Assembly (NCBI RefSeq): GCF_004341845.1 | Contig: NZ_SLVB01000015.1 | Span: forward strand, 24,066 to 88,065 | Origin: Novosphingobium sp. PhB165 | Lineage (GTDB): Bacteria; Pseudomonadota; Alphaproteobacteria; Sphingomonadales; Sphingomonadaceae | Length of the DNA stretch: 64,000 nt | Direction of reading: 5' to 3' | Shown here: positions 1 to 9,686 of the stretch, piece by piece | How the letters are laid out: each line of letters opens with the position of its first letter | Position numbering within the stretch: position 1 is the first letter of the stretch | Position numbers and translations under genes: made by a program | The notes under the pieces: generated by a model | Database searches by the model: none | Told to the model about the DNA's origin: nothing | What the model saw: only the letters and a program-made list of their open reading frames with translations

Positions 1-2
1 TC

Positions 3-842
3 TGTCCGCTCGCCGGCACCAACCTCTTCCAGATCCAGGCCCCCGTGCCGCTGGAAGGCCCTGTGGGCGTAAGCGCGGCGGATCTCGACGTCATGATAGC
101 GGATCGGACGGGGCGTAGCGACGTCAGGATCGGGATTGTCGGCTGGGCATCCGTCTACTCCATGAATGCGCGGCTTGCCGACCGATATCGGGTCGAAAGG
201 ATTTTCCTGGTTGGCGATGCAGCCCACACCCACCCGCCCACGGGAGGGCAAGGACTGAACACCAGCGTTCAGGACGCCTATAATCTTGGCTGGAAACTTG
301 CTGCTGTGCTGAACGGCGCACCCGTTAGTCTGCTCGACAGCTACGAGGAGGAGCGGCGTCCCATTGCGGCGGGAATCCTCGGCCTGTCGACCGGCCTTCT
401 TACGCAGATGCAGCAGGGCGTGATGCGAAGGGGCCGCGAGGTCCATCAGCTTGATCTGAGTTACGCCGGAGGATCGCTTGCAGCAGCAGACTGCGATAGC
501 GGGTTAACGCCGAAAGCTGGAGACCGCGCGCCTGATGCCGAACTCACGGGCGCCGCGGGCCAAGGCCGACGTCTTTTCGACCTTTTTGCAGGACCGCACT
601 GGACTTTGCTTCGATATGGTTCCGTAGTGCCGGAGGTCTCCGCGCGGCAGGGATTGAGAATTCACGGGATAGGACCTGGGTGCGAACTGCGAGACAATGG
701 CGGTCAATTTCAAAGGTTCTACGGCGTAAAGACTGGAGATTGCGTCCTCGTCAGGCCCGACGGTTACATCGGCCTCATCGCAGCCAGCGCGCGCATCAGC
801 GATATTGAGGACTATCTCGCCAAAGTGGGTCTCTCGCAATGA
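3..842 (+). CDS. FAD-dependent aromatic monooxygenase, C-terminal part (5' end outside window)
   Basis: The reading frame is already open at the left edge and encodes CPLAGTNLFQIQAPVP, a conserved internal segment of flavin phenol-type hydroxylases (PheA/TfdB/MhpA group), so the GTG at 45 is not the true start. The second FAD-binding motif is clear (FLVGDAAHTHPPTGGQGLN), followed by NLGWKLA and a C-terminal thioredoxin-like domain (GDRAPDAEL...LFDLF...WTLLRYG) typical of the phenol hydroxylase family. Such enzymes use NAD(P)H and O2 to hydroxylate an aromatic ring in the cytoplasm. The substrate cannot be read from this fragment. It is followed by 413 bases without a convincing gene. Confidence 0.88.
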   Translation, partial: CPLAGTNLFQIQAPVPLEGPVGVSAADLDVMIADRTGRSDVRIGIVGWASVYSMNARLADRYRVERIFLVGDAAHTHPPTGGQGLNTSVQDAYNLGWKLAAVLNGAPVSLLDSYEEERRPIAAGILGLSTGLLTQMQQGVMRRGREVHQLDLSYAGGSLAAADCDSGLTPKAGDRAPDAELTGAAGQGRRLFDLFAGPHWTLLRYGSVVPEVSARQGLRIHGIGPGCELRDNGGQFQRFYGVKTGDCVLVRPDGYIGLIAASARISDIEDYLAKVGLSQ

Positions 843-1255
843 TCCTTTATCAGTTCTGGAGATGACCAAAACCATCGCCTGATCGCCCGCCGGCGGCTGC
901 CGCTGTCGGGGTGAACTCCTTCCCGCTGCCAATATCGTGCAAGATGTATTTTTCCTCAATTACGGAAGGGTTTGCCCGGCGGCCATGACTATGCCTGGTC
1001 CCCACGGTTTTGCCAGGACGAATGAACAGCGATCGTCGAGCGGGACCGCCCGGTGGCGGAGGTCGCAGATCAGCGGCCGGGGCTTCCTAAGATGGGCATA
1101 TTGGGACCACGCTATCCCGCGCCCGGGCAAGCCGGAATGCTTAAGTAAGGCCTGTCCATAGGTGACAGAGACACGGGTGTCGTGAGGCGCCATATTGTTC
1201 TTGATTCGCATTAGCGGTCACTTTATCAGCGCTCCCGCCGCTTGGGGGGAAGAAC
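843..1255. other. intergenic region, no supported gene
   Basis: Short open frames exist on both strands, but none has a recognisable product or a good ribosome-binding site. The last bases (about 1240-1252) are G-rich and supply the ribosome-binding site of the TonB receptor. I looked for a Fur-type palindrome here and found no convincing one. Confidence 0.6.
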
Positions 1256-3370
1256 GTGTTTGCTCGAATGCTTTTAACTGCCGCCATGCCCGCTTTGGCT
1301 GTCGTCCCCGCTTACGCTGCAGAGCCCGCCAACGGCGATGATCAGGCGCAGGCGCGAAGGGATATCATCGTCACCGGCGCGCGAACCAACCAGGTAAATC
1401 TGAATGAAAGTGCCTCGGCCACCGGCCTCGATCTTTCGCTCCGCGAAACCCCGCAATCGGTAACGGTTGTCGATCGACAGCGGATCGACGACTTCGCCCT
1501 GACGAATGTCAACGACCTGCTCGAACAGACCGTTGGTGTCACGGTCCAGCGCAATGAGACCGATCGCACCGAGTACACCTCTCGGGGCTTCGACATCACC
1601 AATTTCCAGGTAGACGGCATCGGCCTTCCTTTGTTGGGCGCGGTAGATGGCGATCTCGACACGATCCTCTATGAACGCGTGGAAATCGTACGTGGCGCGA
1701 ACGCGATCATGACCGGTGTTGGCAATCCGTCCGCCACCGTGAACTATTTGCGCAAGCGTCCGACGACGACTTTTCAGGCAAACGTCTCAGCTTATGCCGG
1801 ATCTTTCGAAATGTGGCGGCTTGAAGGCGATGTCTCCGGCCCGCTTAACGCCAGTGGCACGCTGCGGGCCCGCGTCATTGGCGCGCACGAGGAACGCAAT
1901 TCCTATCTCGATTTCAACAAGGTCAATCGCACCGTTGTGGGCGGTTTCGTCGCGCTGGATATCACGCCGGATCTTACCGCCACGGTCGGCTATACGCGCC
2001 AGGAAAACAAGGCCGATGGGATCCTGTGGGGCGCCCTGCCGCTTATCTACAGCGATGGCACGCGTATCGCCTATCCACGTTCTGCCAGCACATCGGCGCC
2101 TTGGACTTATGCCAATGTTCTGAGTGAGAGCGCTTTCGGTGAACTGACCTATCGGTTTGGCGGCGACTGGTCGGTGCGCGGGGTCTTCACGTACAACAAC
2201 ACCGATTCCAGGGCGAAGCGACTCTATGCGTCAGGTACGCCCGATCCGGACACCGGGCTGGGCATCGTCGGAAGCGCCGGCATTTATCCCAGCCATAACC
2301 AGCAATACTTGATCGATGGCTACGCATCCGGCAGCGTCGAACTGTTCGGTCGCAGTCATCAACTCGCCTTTGGCATGTCGAATGGCTGGCTGCGGAGCAG
2401 CGAGTACGAAAGCTATTCTGATGCCGAGATCGATTACGGCGACATCCGCCAACTCAGTTCCTTCGTCCCGCCGGAACCGGATTTTCCGGAAATCGTCCTT
2501 CAGGGGCAAGAACGCAATCGGCTGACGCGGGTATATGGCGCGATCCATCTCAATTTCATGGACCGATTGAAAGGCGTGGCGGGCGCCTCCGCCGTGTGGC
2601 TGAAGACAACCGGCGATTCCTACGGATCCGACCTCGCGCGGGACGATCACAAGGTCAGCCCCTATGCCGGGCTGCTGTTCGACCTTACCAGCAATCTGAC
2701 GCTTTATGCGAGCTATACCGACATCTACGCGCCGCAAAGCCAGGTAGATATCGACAACCGGCGTCTGGATCCTGCCAAGGGCACTTCTCTGGAAGCCGGC
2801 CTCAAGGGCAGCTGGCTGGACAACCGGCTCTCCGCGACGGCCGCCGTCTTCAAGGCCAAGCAGCGGGGCCTCGCCAGTTATCTCGGCACATTCGATGGAG
2901 AAGATGGCCCACTGGGGCTTGACTATTATGAACCGCTGGACACGACCTCCAAGGGCTTTGAGGTCGAGGTTTCCGGGCGTGTGATGGATCATTGGCTGCT
3001 GAGCGGCGGCTTTACGCACCTCAAGATCGAAGACGATCAGGGTTTGCGGACGCAGAACCAGATCCCGCGCGACAGTATCAAATTGGCAGCGACGTATGAA
3101 GTGCCCGAATGGCGCGATCTCAAGTTGGGTGCACAGTTCCGCTACCAGAGTGCGATCAGCGGCACCGACGACAGTGCAGGTCTGCCAATTTCCCAAAAGG
3201 GCTATGCAGTCGTGGACGTCCTGGCAGGCATCAAGCTGGTCGATCACGTCCAGGCCAGCGTGAATGTGCGTAATCTTACCAACGCGAAGTATCTGAACTC
3301 GCTGGCATGGGGTCAGGCATTCTACGCCGCTCCCCGCAGCGTTATTGGCACGATACGCTTAGATTACTGA
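1256..3370 (+). CDS. TonB-dependent siderophore receptor
   Basis: A 704-residue outer-membrane receptor. A signal peptide ending near AYA precedes mature residues; a TonB-box-like segment (DIIVTGAR, about residues 36-43) is followed by the plug domain (LRETPQSVTVVDRQ, VEIVRGANAIMTGVGNPS) and a 22-strand-type barrel ending in GTIRLDY. The plug wording, especially RETPQSVTV and GNPSATVNYLRKRP, fits the FpvA/FhuE-like ferric-siderophore receptor group. The start is GTG at 1256 after a GGGGGGAAG ribosome-binding site; the next in-frame ATG is three codons on. It would import a ferric chelate using TonB-ExbBD energy. No siderophore synthesis gene is nearby, so use of foreign siderophores is likely. 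Confidence 0.93.
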   Translation: MFARMLLTAAMPALAVVPAYAAEPANGDDQAQARRDIIVTGARTNQVNLNESASATGLDLSLRETPQSVTVVDRQRIDDFALTNVNDLLEQTVGVTVQRNETDRTEYTSRGFDITNFQVDGIGLPLLGAVDGDLDTILYERVEIVRGANAIMTGVGNPSATVNYLRKRPTTTFQANVSAYAGSFEMWRLEGDVSGPLNASGTLRARVIGAHEERNSYLDFNKVNRTVVGGFVALDITPDLTATVGYTRQENKADGILWGALPLIYSDGTRIAYPRSASTSAPWTYANVLSESAFGELTYRFGGDWSVRGVFTYNNTDSRAKRLYASGTPDPDTGLGIVGSAGIYPSHNQQYLIDGYASGSVELFGRSHQLAFGMSNGWLRSSEYESYSDAEIDYGDIRQLSSFVPPEPDFPEIVLQGQERNRLTRVYGAIHLNFMDRLKGVAGASAVWLKTTGDSYGSDLARDDHKVSPYAGLLFDLTSNLTLYASYTDIYAPQSQVDIDNRRLDPAKGTSLEAGLKGSWLDNRLSATAAVFKAKQRGLASYLGTFDGEDGPLGLDYYEPLDTTSKGFEVEVSGRVMDHWLLSGGFTHLKIEDDQGLRTQNQIPRDSIKLAATYEVPEWRDLKLGAQFRYQSAISGTDDSAGLPISQKGYAVVDVLAGIKLVDHVQASVNVRNLTNAKYLNSLAWGQAFYAAPRSVIGTIRLDY

Positions 3371-4099
3371 ATATCCCGGGCGCCGACTTGATCTGGCGCT
3401 TGGCCTCCTCGGCGCGCAAAGTTGAGGAGCTTTTGCGCGCTGTCCCACAACCGATGTTGTGCCGTCCCGGAACCGATCTTGATCGCACGTTGATGCCGAG
3501 CGCTTCAAGAACGAGAGGAGGGCGGGCTCGATCCCTCACGTTTCGATCGTTGAGTGCCCCAAAAGACGTGCCTCTCATTGAACGAAATGATCTTGCGGAA
3601 TTGGGTTATGGTGGCAGGTGGGACGGCCTCGGTCCAATCGCTTTCCATGCTTGTCACGAGAAAGCCGTGCTCATCGGCCCCGAGCCCAGGTTTCCTAAGC
3701 GGGCGGACGTTTGAGCCGTGATTATGGCTCCTCCCGATCGGGGGCATCGGTATTGCAGGGAGCAACGTGTGACGCGGACTGTTACCAGGATTCGAGTAGC
3801 GCAACACAGCGAGATCGCCGCAGTCCCGCAACCGATTCTGGCCGGTTTGACTTTTCTGTCGTCGAAGATGTCAGGTTAAGCCTGTTTGATCAATTGGGCC
3901 GTACCATCGCGGTTCTCCTGATCGTCACGCTTGGGCCGGCAATCAGATGGCGAGTACGCGATAGATTTGGTCGCTGAAGCCGCGGAACAAATCGATACCA
4001 ACGCGCTAGGTCTCTCTGCGTGGCTTGGCGAGGGATTGATTTAATTGCTTAATAAGGGAAGGTTGGCTAACTGGCTCGTAATCTTTGAGAGGGGTGCTC
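3371..4099. other. intergenic region, no supported gene
   Basis: Seven hundred bases with only short, low-quality frames on both strands (for example 3711-3977 plus and 3505-3831 minus). I recognise no domain, and codon use does not resemble the neighbouring genes. It may hold decayed coding sequence. The last part is AT-richer and carries the GAGAGGGG ribosome-binding site of the next gene. Confidence 0.5.
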
Positions 4100-4411
4100 A
4101 TGACCGCCAAAATACGCGGAATCAAAGGCGGACGCGTCACGATCTACATTAGTCTCGCGATCGCCACTACGCTCGTCGTTTTGCTCGCGACTGATTTTGC
4201 CGTTCTTTTGAGCGAACAAAAGATCGATGCCTCAAAGGTTCCAAGTAATTATATTGCCGCACGCAGTGCCACATCTATTCCCTCGAAATTGTGCACATAT
4301 TTAACGGTGGTGGGTGTCGTCGAAATCCCAAAAATACGGGGCGCCAAACATTGCGCAATTTTTGAAGTAATTCCTGACGACCATCGCGCGAAATGGGATA
4401 GTTTTGAATGA
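4100..4411 (+). CDS. small membrane-anchored hypothetical protein
   Basis: A 103-residue protein starting at ATG 4100, six bases after GAGAGGGG; a TTG start five codons upstream is possible but lies before this site. It has a basic N-terminus (TAKIRGIKGGR), one hydrophobic segment (about residues 14-37, ISLAIATTLVVLLATDFAVLL) and a soluble tail with two cysteines. The topology suggests an N-in inner-membrane anchor with a periplasmic domain. The gene is AT-richer than its surroundings and has no close neighbour, which fits recent acquisition. No family is recognised. Confidence 0.5.
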   Translation: MTAKIRGIKGGRVTIYISLAIATTLVVLLATDFAVLLSEQKIDASKVPSNYIAARSATSIPSKLCTYLTVVGVVEIPKIRGAKHCAIFEVIPDDHRAKWDSFE

Positions 4412-5794
4412 GAGCAGATACGAAGATAAACGCTTCATATTATGCTCGACCTGGCTCGATTATGCCAGAACTTGTGTAGATTATTCGGCCAGTGCATCGC
4501 AAGTGCGGCGTGGCTCATGTGAACCAGCGATCTCCCTTTCGCACAAATCGCCCCCATGGCGGATTTTCCAACCAAAGCCTGCTGACCAGGGCCTTCGACG
4601 AACGGGCCGAATGCTGCCGGCAAGAAGGTGCCAGACACGCGAAGTTCGGCCTCTTACAAAGGCCAAGCTTGAGGCAAGAAGCGCGGGCGAGCGGAGACGC
4701 GGGCGCCCAATGATCGCGATGGCCGACGCGGTGAGGAAAAATTGCAGAGCAGCAGCGATACTTGTCGCTTCCGGGACGAGCTTGGCGCGATGGTTTGACG
4801 TGCGCGGACGTGCCCGCCCCGAGGACGGGCGTTGGCCTGCGCCATCAATGGCGCGCTTGCCTCACTCCCTTTAACATCGTCGTTCCGGCAAGAGCGCGTG
4901 CGTAGATAAGGGAGAGGTCAATTGGCGGGCGGCGGAAGGGAGCGGCGCCGCAGAGGGCTGAAGATCGCAGACGAGGCGTCGCCCGTTCAGGAAGTCGGGC
5001 GCCAAATCTGGGAAGCAGGAAATTCGAGGCGGGGGCCGCCAGGTTGAGTGGAGACAGCCTGGGCGAGCAAGCTAAGGCTAGCGCGAGCATCAGCGCATCC
5101 GAATTGGAGGGCCGCTGCCGTGGCGCCGCGAGCCCGACGTCCGCGCAGGTTCGGGCCGGTGGCTGGGCCGCAATGCAGGGCAAGCTGTGCACGAGGTGCC
5201 GGGCAACTCGGCCGTTTGCGGCGAAGGCACCACGAGGGGCGCGATCCCCCTTATCCGCGAATCGGAAGCCTCGCCTGACTAAAGGTGAAAGAGGAGAACC
5301 GGCACTGGCGGGAGCAGAACACAATTGCCGCTTACGCACGACGACGAGACGATAACTAAGGAAATGAAAGCCGAAACGTTCCAACGTACGCGGACCGACG
5401 GGAAATCGTGCGCACCGGTACACCACCAAGGGAGTGAGCCCCCTATGGTGGGTATTCAAGATCTGAAAGATTGCGGCAGGTGCGATTGTCGCCGCTGCCT
5501 TCGCGGCGCCGGATCGCGCGAGGCTTGAACGATGACCGTGCTACGTGGTCGTTGTGGTGAGACGCAGATAATTCAGTTCGAAATACCGGACTGCTTCGAT
5601 TGCCCGCGGCGCGCCAAATCCATGGTTGCCGAACCAGCTGGCCTCGAAGTTGTCCCTGGAAAGTTGGGTGACCAACGAGCAAGCTGCTCACACTTTCCCG
5701 AAGAGTGACCCGCATCACGGTTGGTTGCGAGAGCGCCTCCTATCATGAGGTGTATAGCCGACGACGCTCGACGTCACCTTCACGCAGGAAGACC
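4412..5794. other. long gene-poor region with an unexplained long minus-strand frame
   Basis: No protein family is recognisable on either strand. The longest frame runs on the minus strand from 5459 to 4845 (204 codons) and is rich in Pro, Arg, Ala and Ser, as expected for a spurious frame in GC-rich DNA. From memory rather than comparison, the DNA resembles repeated intergenic sequence seen in sphingomonads. I do not call it a gene. Confidence 0.45.
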
Positions 5795-6010
5795 ATGATA
5801 GAAAAAGATAGGTTCGACGTCATTGCTCCAAGCGGACAGCGGCGCACCATTGTGGAATGGCAACGATATACCGAGTTGCGCCCTCTCAGCGACCCAGGCC
5901 AAAAGGTTCCAGATACAGAGTTTTTCACCGACACTGGCTATGACGCATCAGAAAATTCGGACGGCACGTTCACCACTTTTGACTCTGACGAGATTTTCAC
6001 GAGAGTCTGA
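5795..6010 (+). CDS. small acidic conserved hypothetical protein (71 aa)
   Basis: The protein starts at ATG 5795, preceded by AGGAAG at good spacing; the longer frame from 5705 adds a poor-quality Arg/Ser-rich extension and is rejected. The product (MIEKDRFDVIAPSGQRRT...) has a folded-looking N-terminus with VEWQRYTEL and an acidic, Asp/Thr/Phe-rich C-terminus (ENSDGTFTTFDSDEIFTRV). It resembles small proteins often annotated as hypothetical in sphingomonads. It stands alone, with no operon partner. Function unknown. Confidence 0.65.
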   Translation: MIEKDRFDVIAPSGQRRTIVEWQRYTELRPLSDPGQKVPDTEFFTDTGYDASENSDGTFTTFDSDEIFTRV

Positions 6011-7146
6011 ACTCTGCGTGGCAGGGATGGGTTCTTGACTGCCCAATCGTCCGGAGGCTTGGGCGGTGACGGTGCAAATGACCGTGCCTGACAGCTGGGT
6101 CCGCGCGAGGGTCTTTACCTGTCAGTCTAAGCGCAATTTGCGAGTGCGCCGCAAGCAACCGGTCGCGCTCTTGGCGCAGCGTGGCCGGCCGAAGCGAAAT
6201 TGCAATTAGTAGATCGGAGCGGTGCCGCCCAACCCACGGTGCGAGTCAAATTTGCCGTCTTTTCCCCTCGAACCACTCTTTTCGCTCGAAGGGATGATTG
6301 AGTATAGGGACGCGGAAGACGCGGCCGAGCGCACCCAGAGCCTCTTGAGAGAGGTGCAGGTCTTTTCCGCCCGAACCAATTCGCTTACCATCCGCAATAA
6401 ACTTGCCACGGATTTTGCCTGCCCATCACATTCTACAGACGGCCGCAATTTATCGCCGCCCAGAATCGCGTTTGGCATACGGCGGACGAAAACCGAGCGT
6501 GGTCAACTCATCTCCGCTCCGGGATCGAACATTCGCCGCGCTCCACGTCCGCGGACCGGTTTCCCTTATTCGCGATACGGGCGCAGCGGCAGGCCATACC
6601 GCCGCGCGCATGCCGGCGAACGCCCGGCGATGATCAGGTGCTCGCGGGTGGGCGCCGCGTAAGGAGCAGATGGCGGCCAAACGGGAAGAGGCCGTTCCCC
6701 GAAAGGAACGGCCTCAATTCGATGCGGCCGGGAAGGGGGAAGGCGGCACCGGACTGCCTGTGGGACAGTACCGACTTAACATCTCGCCAGGAGGAGTTGT
6801 TCCCGTACTTAGTTGTGACAGCCTTCGATCTGGCGTGGCGGCACGGCGGACGTACGCGCTTTTGAGACCGCATGTCCGGTCCTCCGCCGAGATGCTCAGC
6901 GCCTGGCAATATGGAGGGCGGTTCACGCCATAATCAAGAACACCGCCGCCGCCCCATTCCCGTTCATAGGGCCGGACCAGCGATGGCCCTGCTTCGGGAA
7001 ACGCCAGACGACAAGATGCCCTTAGGTGCTGGCTCGCTGACGGGCCGCACGGATGGCAAAGACCCTGCGCGCCAGTATCCGCACCTCTGTGAAGGCCCCA
7101 CTCATCCCTGCGGTTCCCTTTGCGAAACGGCTGGCAATCGCCGTGA
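6011..7146. other. gene-poor region with one strong hairpin
   Basis: Overlapping short frames on both strands (for example 6206-6478 minus and 6222-6662 plus) show no domain or good translation signal. Near the right end, about 7054-7167, a plus-strand frame reads MAKTLRASIRTSVKAP... and could be a tiny gene, but nothing else supports it. The notable structure is the 11-bp perfect hairpin at 6688-6715. Confidence 0.5.
6688..6715. repeat. perfect 11-bp inverted repeat (hairpin, 6-nt loop)
   Basis: The arms GAGGCCGTTCC (6688-6698) and GGAACGGCCTC (6705-6715) are perfectly complementary around a CCGAAA loop. There is no T-run directly after either arm on either strand, so it is not a textbook intrinsic terminator. 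It lies in a stretch without a recognised gene and may be the relic of a terminator or a structured RNA. Confidence 0.7.
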
Positions 7147-7356
7147 TCAAAATGCGTATTGATTGAAAGTTGGCGATGCTTCGATGGGCTTGCGGATGGT
7201 GCAGAGCTTTTTGGTGCCTTCCCAGAGTTCAGCGCCTCGGCGGGCCGCCTCGCGGTGCGCAATGATGAGCGCACTCGTCAAGTCCTCAGCCCTGAATTCA
7301 AGGCGCCGGGCAACGCCGTCTCCGTCATCTGAAAAGCTCAGCGTGTAGATCTTCAT
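7147..7356 (-). CDS. conserved small hypothetical protein (69 aa)
   Basis: The start is ATG at 7356, preceded on the minus strand by GGAGC at six bases; the longer frame to 7545 is not supported. The protein begins MKIYTLSFSDDGDGVARRLEF and continues with ALIIAHREAARRGAELWE and KLCTIRKP. This resembles a small protein family found repeatedly in sphingomonads, often annotated only as hypothetical, with an alternating strand-helix-strand look. It stands alone, with empty DNA on both sides. Role unknown. Confidence 0.72.
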   Translation of the reverse strand: MKIYTLSFSDDGDGVARRLEFRAEDLTSALIIAHREAARRGAELWEGTKKLCTIRKPIEASPTFNQYAF

Positions 7357-7685
7357 TAACTTGCTCCAACCTCTACCCAGGAATTTGCCGCGTATTCGTA
7401 ACGCGTTTGCCTCAATACTTTCGGGAGGGGTTTGCGCTGATGCGGTTTGCGTTGAAGCGTTGCATGCAAACGCCACTCCGCCGAGTTTTACATTTTTTTC
7501 CATGTTTGCGGCACAGGACACCGGTTTCCTTGAAAGAGCATTCACATTTTGAAAGATTCGGGGAGTATTGGAGTCACCAGTTTCGGCTAAAGTGCCTGGG
7601 CTTGTGTCACCGCCAAGCCGGCATGAAGGCCGAGCGTATGGCGGGCCCTGCGACCGCAGTTGGCAGGAGGCGGCGGAGTGTATAC
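7357..7685. other. intergenic region upstream of the imuB remnant
   Basis: No gene is supported. The part just right of the small gene probably contains its promoter on the minus strand; a short dyad (GTTTGC...GCAAAC, about 7447-7472) is visible there. Further right, the DNA begins to show weak resemblance to the region before the end of imuB (GGAGGCGGCGGAGTG near 7668), so the decayed copy may extend slightly left of 7686. Confidence 0.45.
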
Positions 7686-7803
7686 GACTATTTCCTTGGT
7701 CGACTACAAAACCAGGCGCGCGTTATTGGCTCTCCCGCCAAGGTCCGGCGGGGATGCCGCGACCGGCGAGCAGGACTGGTTCCTGCATGGCCTGTCCGGG
7801 TGA
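7686..7803 (+). pseudogene. degenerate remnant of the 3' end of imuB
   Basis: The stretch copies the last 40 or so codons of the intact imuB at 13490-13602. It begins GACTATTTCCTTG, keeps the block encoding DAATGEQDWFLHGLSG and then a TGA (7801-7803); the intact gene ends DAATGRQDWFLHGLFG. The middle part is frameshifted, so no product could be made. What follows immediately is also duplicated (next feature), showing that the unit imuB-end plus downstream gene once existed here as a second copy. Confidence 0.85.
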
Positions 7804-7817
7804 TGCGGGCAGTGGGA

Positions 7818-8389
7818 TCATGCATCCTTACGCCAGCGTTCCATGGCCGCTTCATGGGTGCTGCGCGCCTTCTCGAGGCGGGACGAAAGCCTGGCCCGCG
7901 CCTTGCCCGCAGTTTCGCGCCGCTCGGCAATCTCGTCAGCGATCCGCTTGCGCTCGGCCTCGAGCTCAGCCAGTTCCTCGGCGAGCGCTTGGTCGTGTCT
8001 CTCAAGCTCGGCTTCGAACGCATCGAGGGCGGCGCGGCTCGGCCGCGGGGGAGTTGGGCGTTTGCGGTGTATTGCGGAAGGCCGGCCGGAGGTTCTCGGG
8101 CTGGATGCTCCCGGTGGCTTCTTTGATCCGGCGTTCGCCTTGGGAGCAGCTGTTTGGGTAAGCGCCAAAAGGTGCTCCTGCGGGCTGCCGCGCGGAACCT
8201 TGATGACTTTGCCGGGATCGGCAAGCGGCGCGTTCATAAACGCAGGATCGTCGACCTTTTCGGCCATGCCTTGCAAAAACAGATTGCTGTCCGCGCCCCA
8301 GGCTGCAAGGGCAGCCTTCTGGCTGGGTGCTGCCACGTAGGCATCGAGGAATCCCGCTGGCGTCCGGAATACTTCAATTTAGCTGGCAT
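7818..8389 (-). pseudogene. frameshifted copy of the coiled-coil gene that follows imuB
   Basis: This is a paralogue of the gene at 13619-14182. From the ATG at 8389 the frame reads MPAKLK and then goes out of register: where the intact copy has CTGAAAGTATTC this one has TTGAAGTATTC, so one A is missing at codon 6. After the shift the frame matches for the rest of its length (AAPSQKAALAAWGADSNLF..., long Glu/Arg-rich coiled coil, ending EAAMERWRKDA). A GTG at 8336 could start a shortened protein but has no ribosome-binding site of note. About 60 bases upstream of the start are also similar in both copies. Confidence 0.82.
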
Positions 8390-8633
8390 TGCTGCACTCC
8401 CGGTCAAGGAGCGCGTCACAATAGCGATGGTTCCGGCTTGCGCACGTTCCGCGTGCCGTGGCTCGCGGCAGGCACGGCGCGCGGGGCAGCAGGATCAAGG
8501 TCGCACCATTCGCCCAAAGCACGGCCGCGGCGGTGAGACGGCCGGCCGAATTTCTTCTATGCCTAGCCCTGTGTCTGAGATCTGCCTTCAAGGGGGCGAA
8601 GCCTCTGCGCATTCGCGCCCCATTGTGAGCGGA

Positions 8634-9149
8634 CTATTCGTCGCCGGCGGCAATGCCGAGCTTCTTGCGGGCTCGGGGTGCCAATCTGGCACCTTCCGGC
8701 AGTCCGGCGGCGGTAAGTTCTACCTCGTCCCGGCAAGCAGCAGCCTCCGGCTTCGCCTTTATGCCTGGTTTGCGGCCAAGGCCCAAGGAAAGCGCGATCT
8801 GCTTGCGGCGCTCGGCATATGCCGGGGCAATCAGTGGGTATTCGGCGGGAAGGCTCCAGCGGCGCTTGTACTCCTCGGGGGCGAGTTGGTGTTCATTGTC
8901 GAGGTGCCGTTTCATGGTCTGGAGCTTGACTCCGCATTCGAGGCACGTGATGCCGTCAGGCTTCACCGAGGCTCGGATCGAGACCGCCGGAGTCCGGGCT
9001 TCAACCGGCTCCGGAGCCTTGCCGAGAGGGGCTAAAGAGCCGTAGACTGCCTCGATCAATCGGGGCAGCTGCTCTGCCGGCAGAGTGTTGTTGGTCGCGT
9101 GTGCGGTGACAATATCCGCGGCGAGAGCGAGGATCGCTTCATCGGTCAT
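8634..9149 (-). CDS. MucR/Ros-family transcriptional regulator
   Basis: A 171-residue protein starting at ATG 9149 (MTDEAILALAADIV), preceded by GGAAC; the frame is open 18 codons further upstream but the family normally begins at this Met. The central zinc finger is intact: CLECGVKLQTMKRHLDNEH gives Cys-x2-Cys-x9-His-x4-His, followed by the basic region EEYKRRWSLPAEYPLIAPAYAERR that contacts AT-rich DNA. MucR/Ros proteins act as global silencers or regulators of surface polysaccharide, virulence and transferred genes in alphaproteobacteria. The C-terminus is extended and ends RARKKLGIA. It sits between the two coiled-coil gene copies and has no operon partner. Confidence 0.9.
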   Translation of the reverse strand: MTDEAILALAADIVTAHATNNTLPAEQLPRLIEAVYGSLAPLGKAPEPVEARTPAVSIRASVKPDGITCLECGVKLQTMKRHLDNEHQLAPEEYKRRWSLPAEYPLIAPAYAERRKQIALSLGLGRKPGIKAKPEAAACRDEVELTAAGLPEGARLAPRARKKLGIAAGDE

Positions 9150-9686
9150 TTCTTGTTCCGTTACCCGAATTGTTGTTTCATTTGATTGACGGCTTGGCAT
9201 CACCCATTCCGCAAGTGGCTGGCAAGATGCGAAACCAATTTTTTCTGCGAAATATTCTTCGAAGCGTATGTCTCGTCCGTGCAGGAAGGGTTTGCAGGTC
9301 CTAACCTTGTTATTTCAGCCCTGATTTTCTGCCTGGGCAATTCTGCGACGTTCCAGGGCGCATGGATAAATTCGGGTAGAATTCGGGGGCCAGCTTTCCG
9401 GGAGTCTCGCCCACCCCTCGTTTCGGACAAAGTCTCATTCCCGATCCCGGCACAAAAAGGCCCGGCAGCGGAGACCACCGGGCCAGCGGAGGGAAATTTG
9501 GAAAGAGAGCCCCTTGGGGCGCACGAGGATGAATATAGAACGAGAAAGCGTCATATAGATCACGTAGGGACTTTATTACTGGGCATGCAAAAGGATTTCT
9601 CTGGCGCAGCTGTCTAAATTTAACTTGTCAGTCCAGGATTCCGGCACCACAGCATTCCGTGAGCGACTTTCCATACAGGGGTTGTC
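9150..9686. other. intergenic region upstream of the MucR gene
   Basis: It holds the presumed MucR promoter (minus strand) and the minus-strand terminator at 9454-9484. A frame at 9186-9617 (plus) is open but lacks any recognisable feature and overlaps the terminator, so I leave it out. Confidence 0.5.
9454..9484 (-). terminator. intrinsic terminator, minus strand
   Basis: Read on the minus strand, GGCCCGG (9484-9478) pairs with CCGGGCC (9465-9459) and is followed directly by TTTTT (9458-9454). The loop is 12 bases. It would stop leftward transcription arriving from the SRAP gene at 10273 or protect the MucR gene from read-through. It lies about 300 bases before the MucR start, so a role as a leader attenuator is also possible. 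Confidence 0.7.

Noticed and set aside
1212..1255. Fur box upstream of the siderophore receptor
   Set aside because: TTGATTCGCATTAGC has only loose dyad character and does not match the Fur consensus well enough.
2231..3247. 338-codon minus-strand frame opposite the TonB receptor
   Set aside because: Shadow of the receptor barrel; no domain.
4845..5459. Long minus-strand open frame (204 codons)
   Set aside because: Composition is Pro/Arg/Ala/Ser-rich without domain or ribosome-binding site; best explained as a chance frame in GC-rich DNA.
9186..9617. 143-codon plus-strand frame
   Set aside because: Crosses the minus-strand terminator and the MucR promoter region; no start signal or fold.
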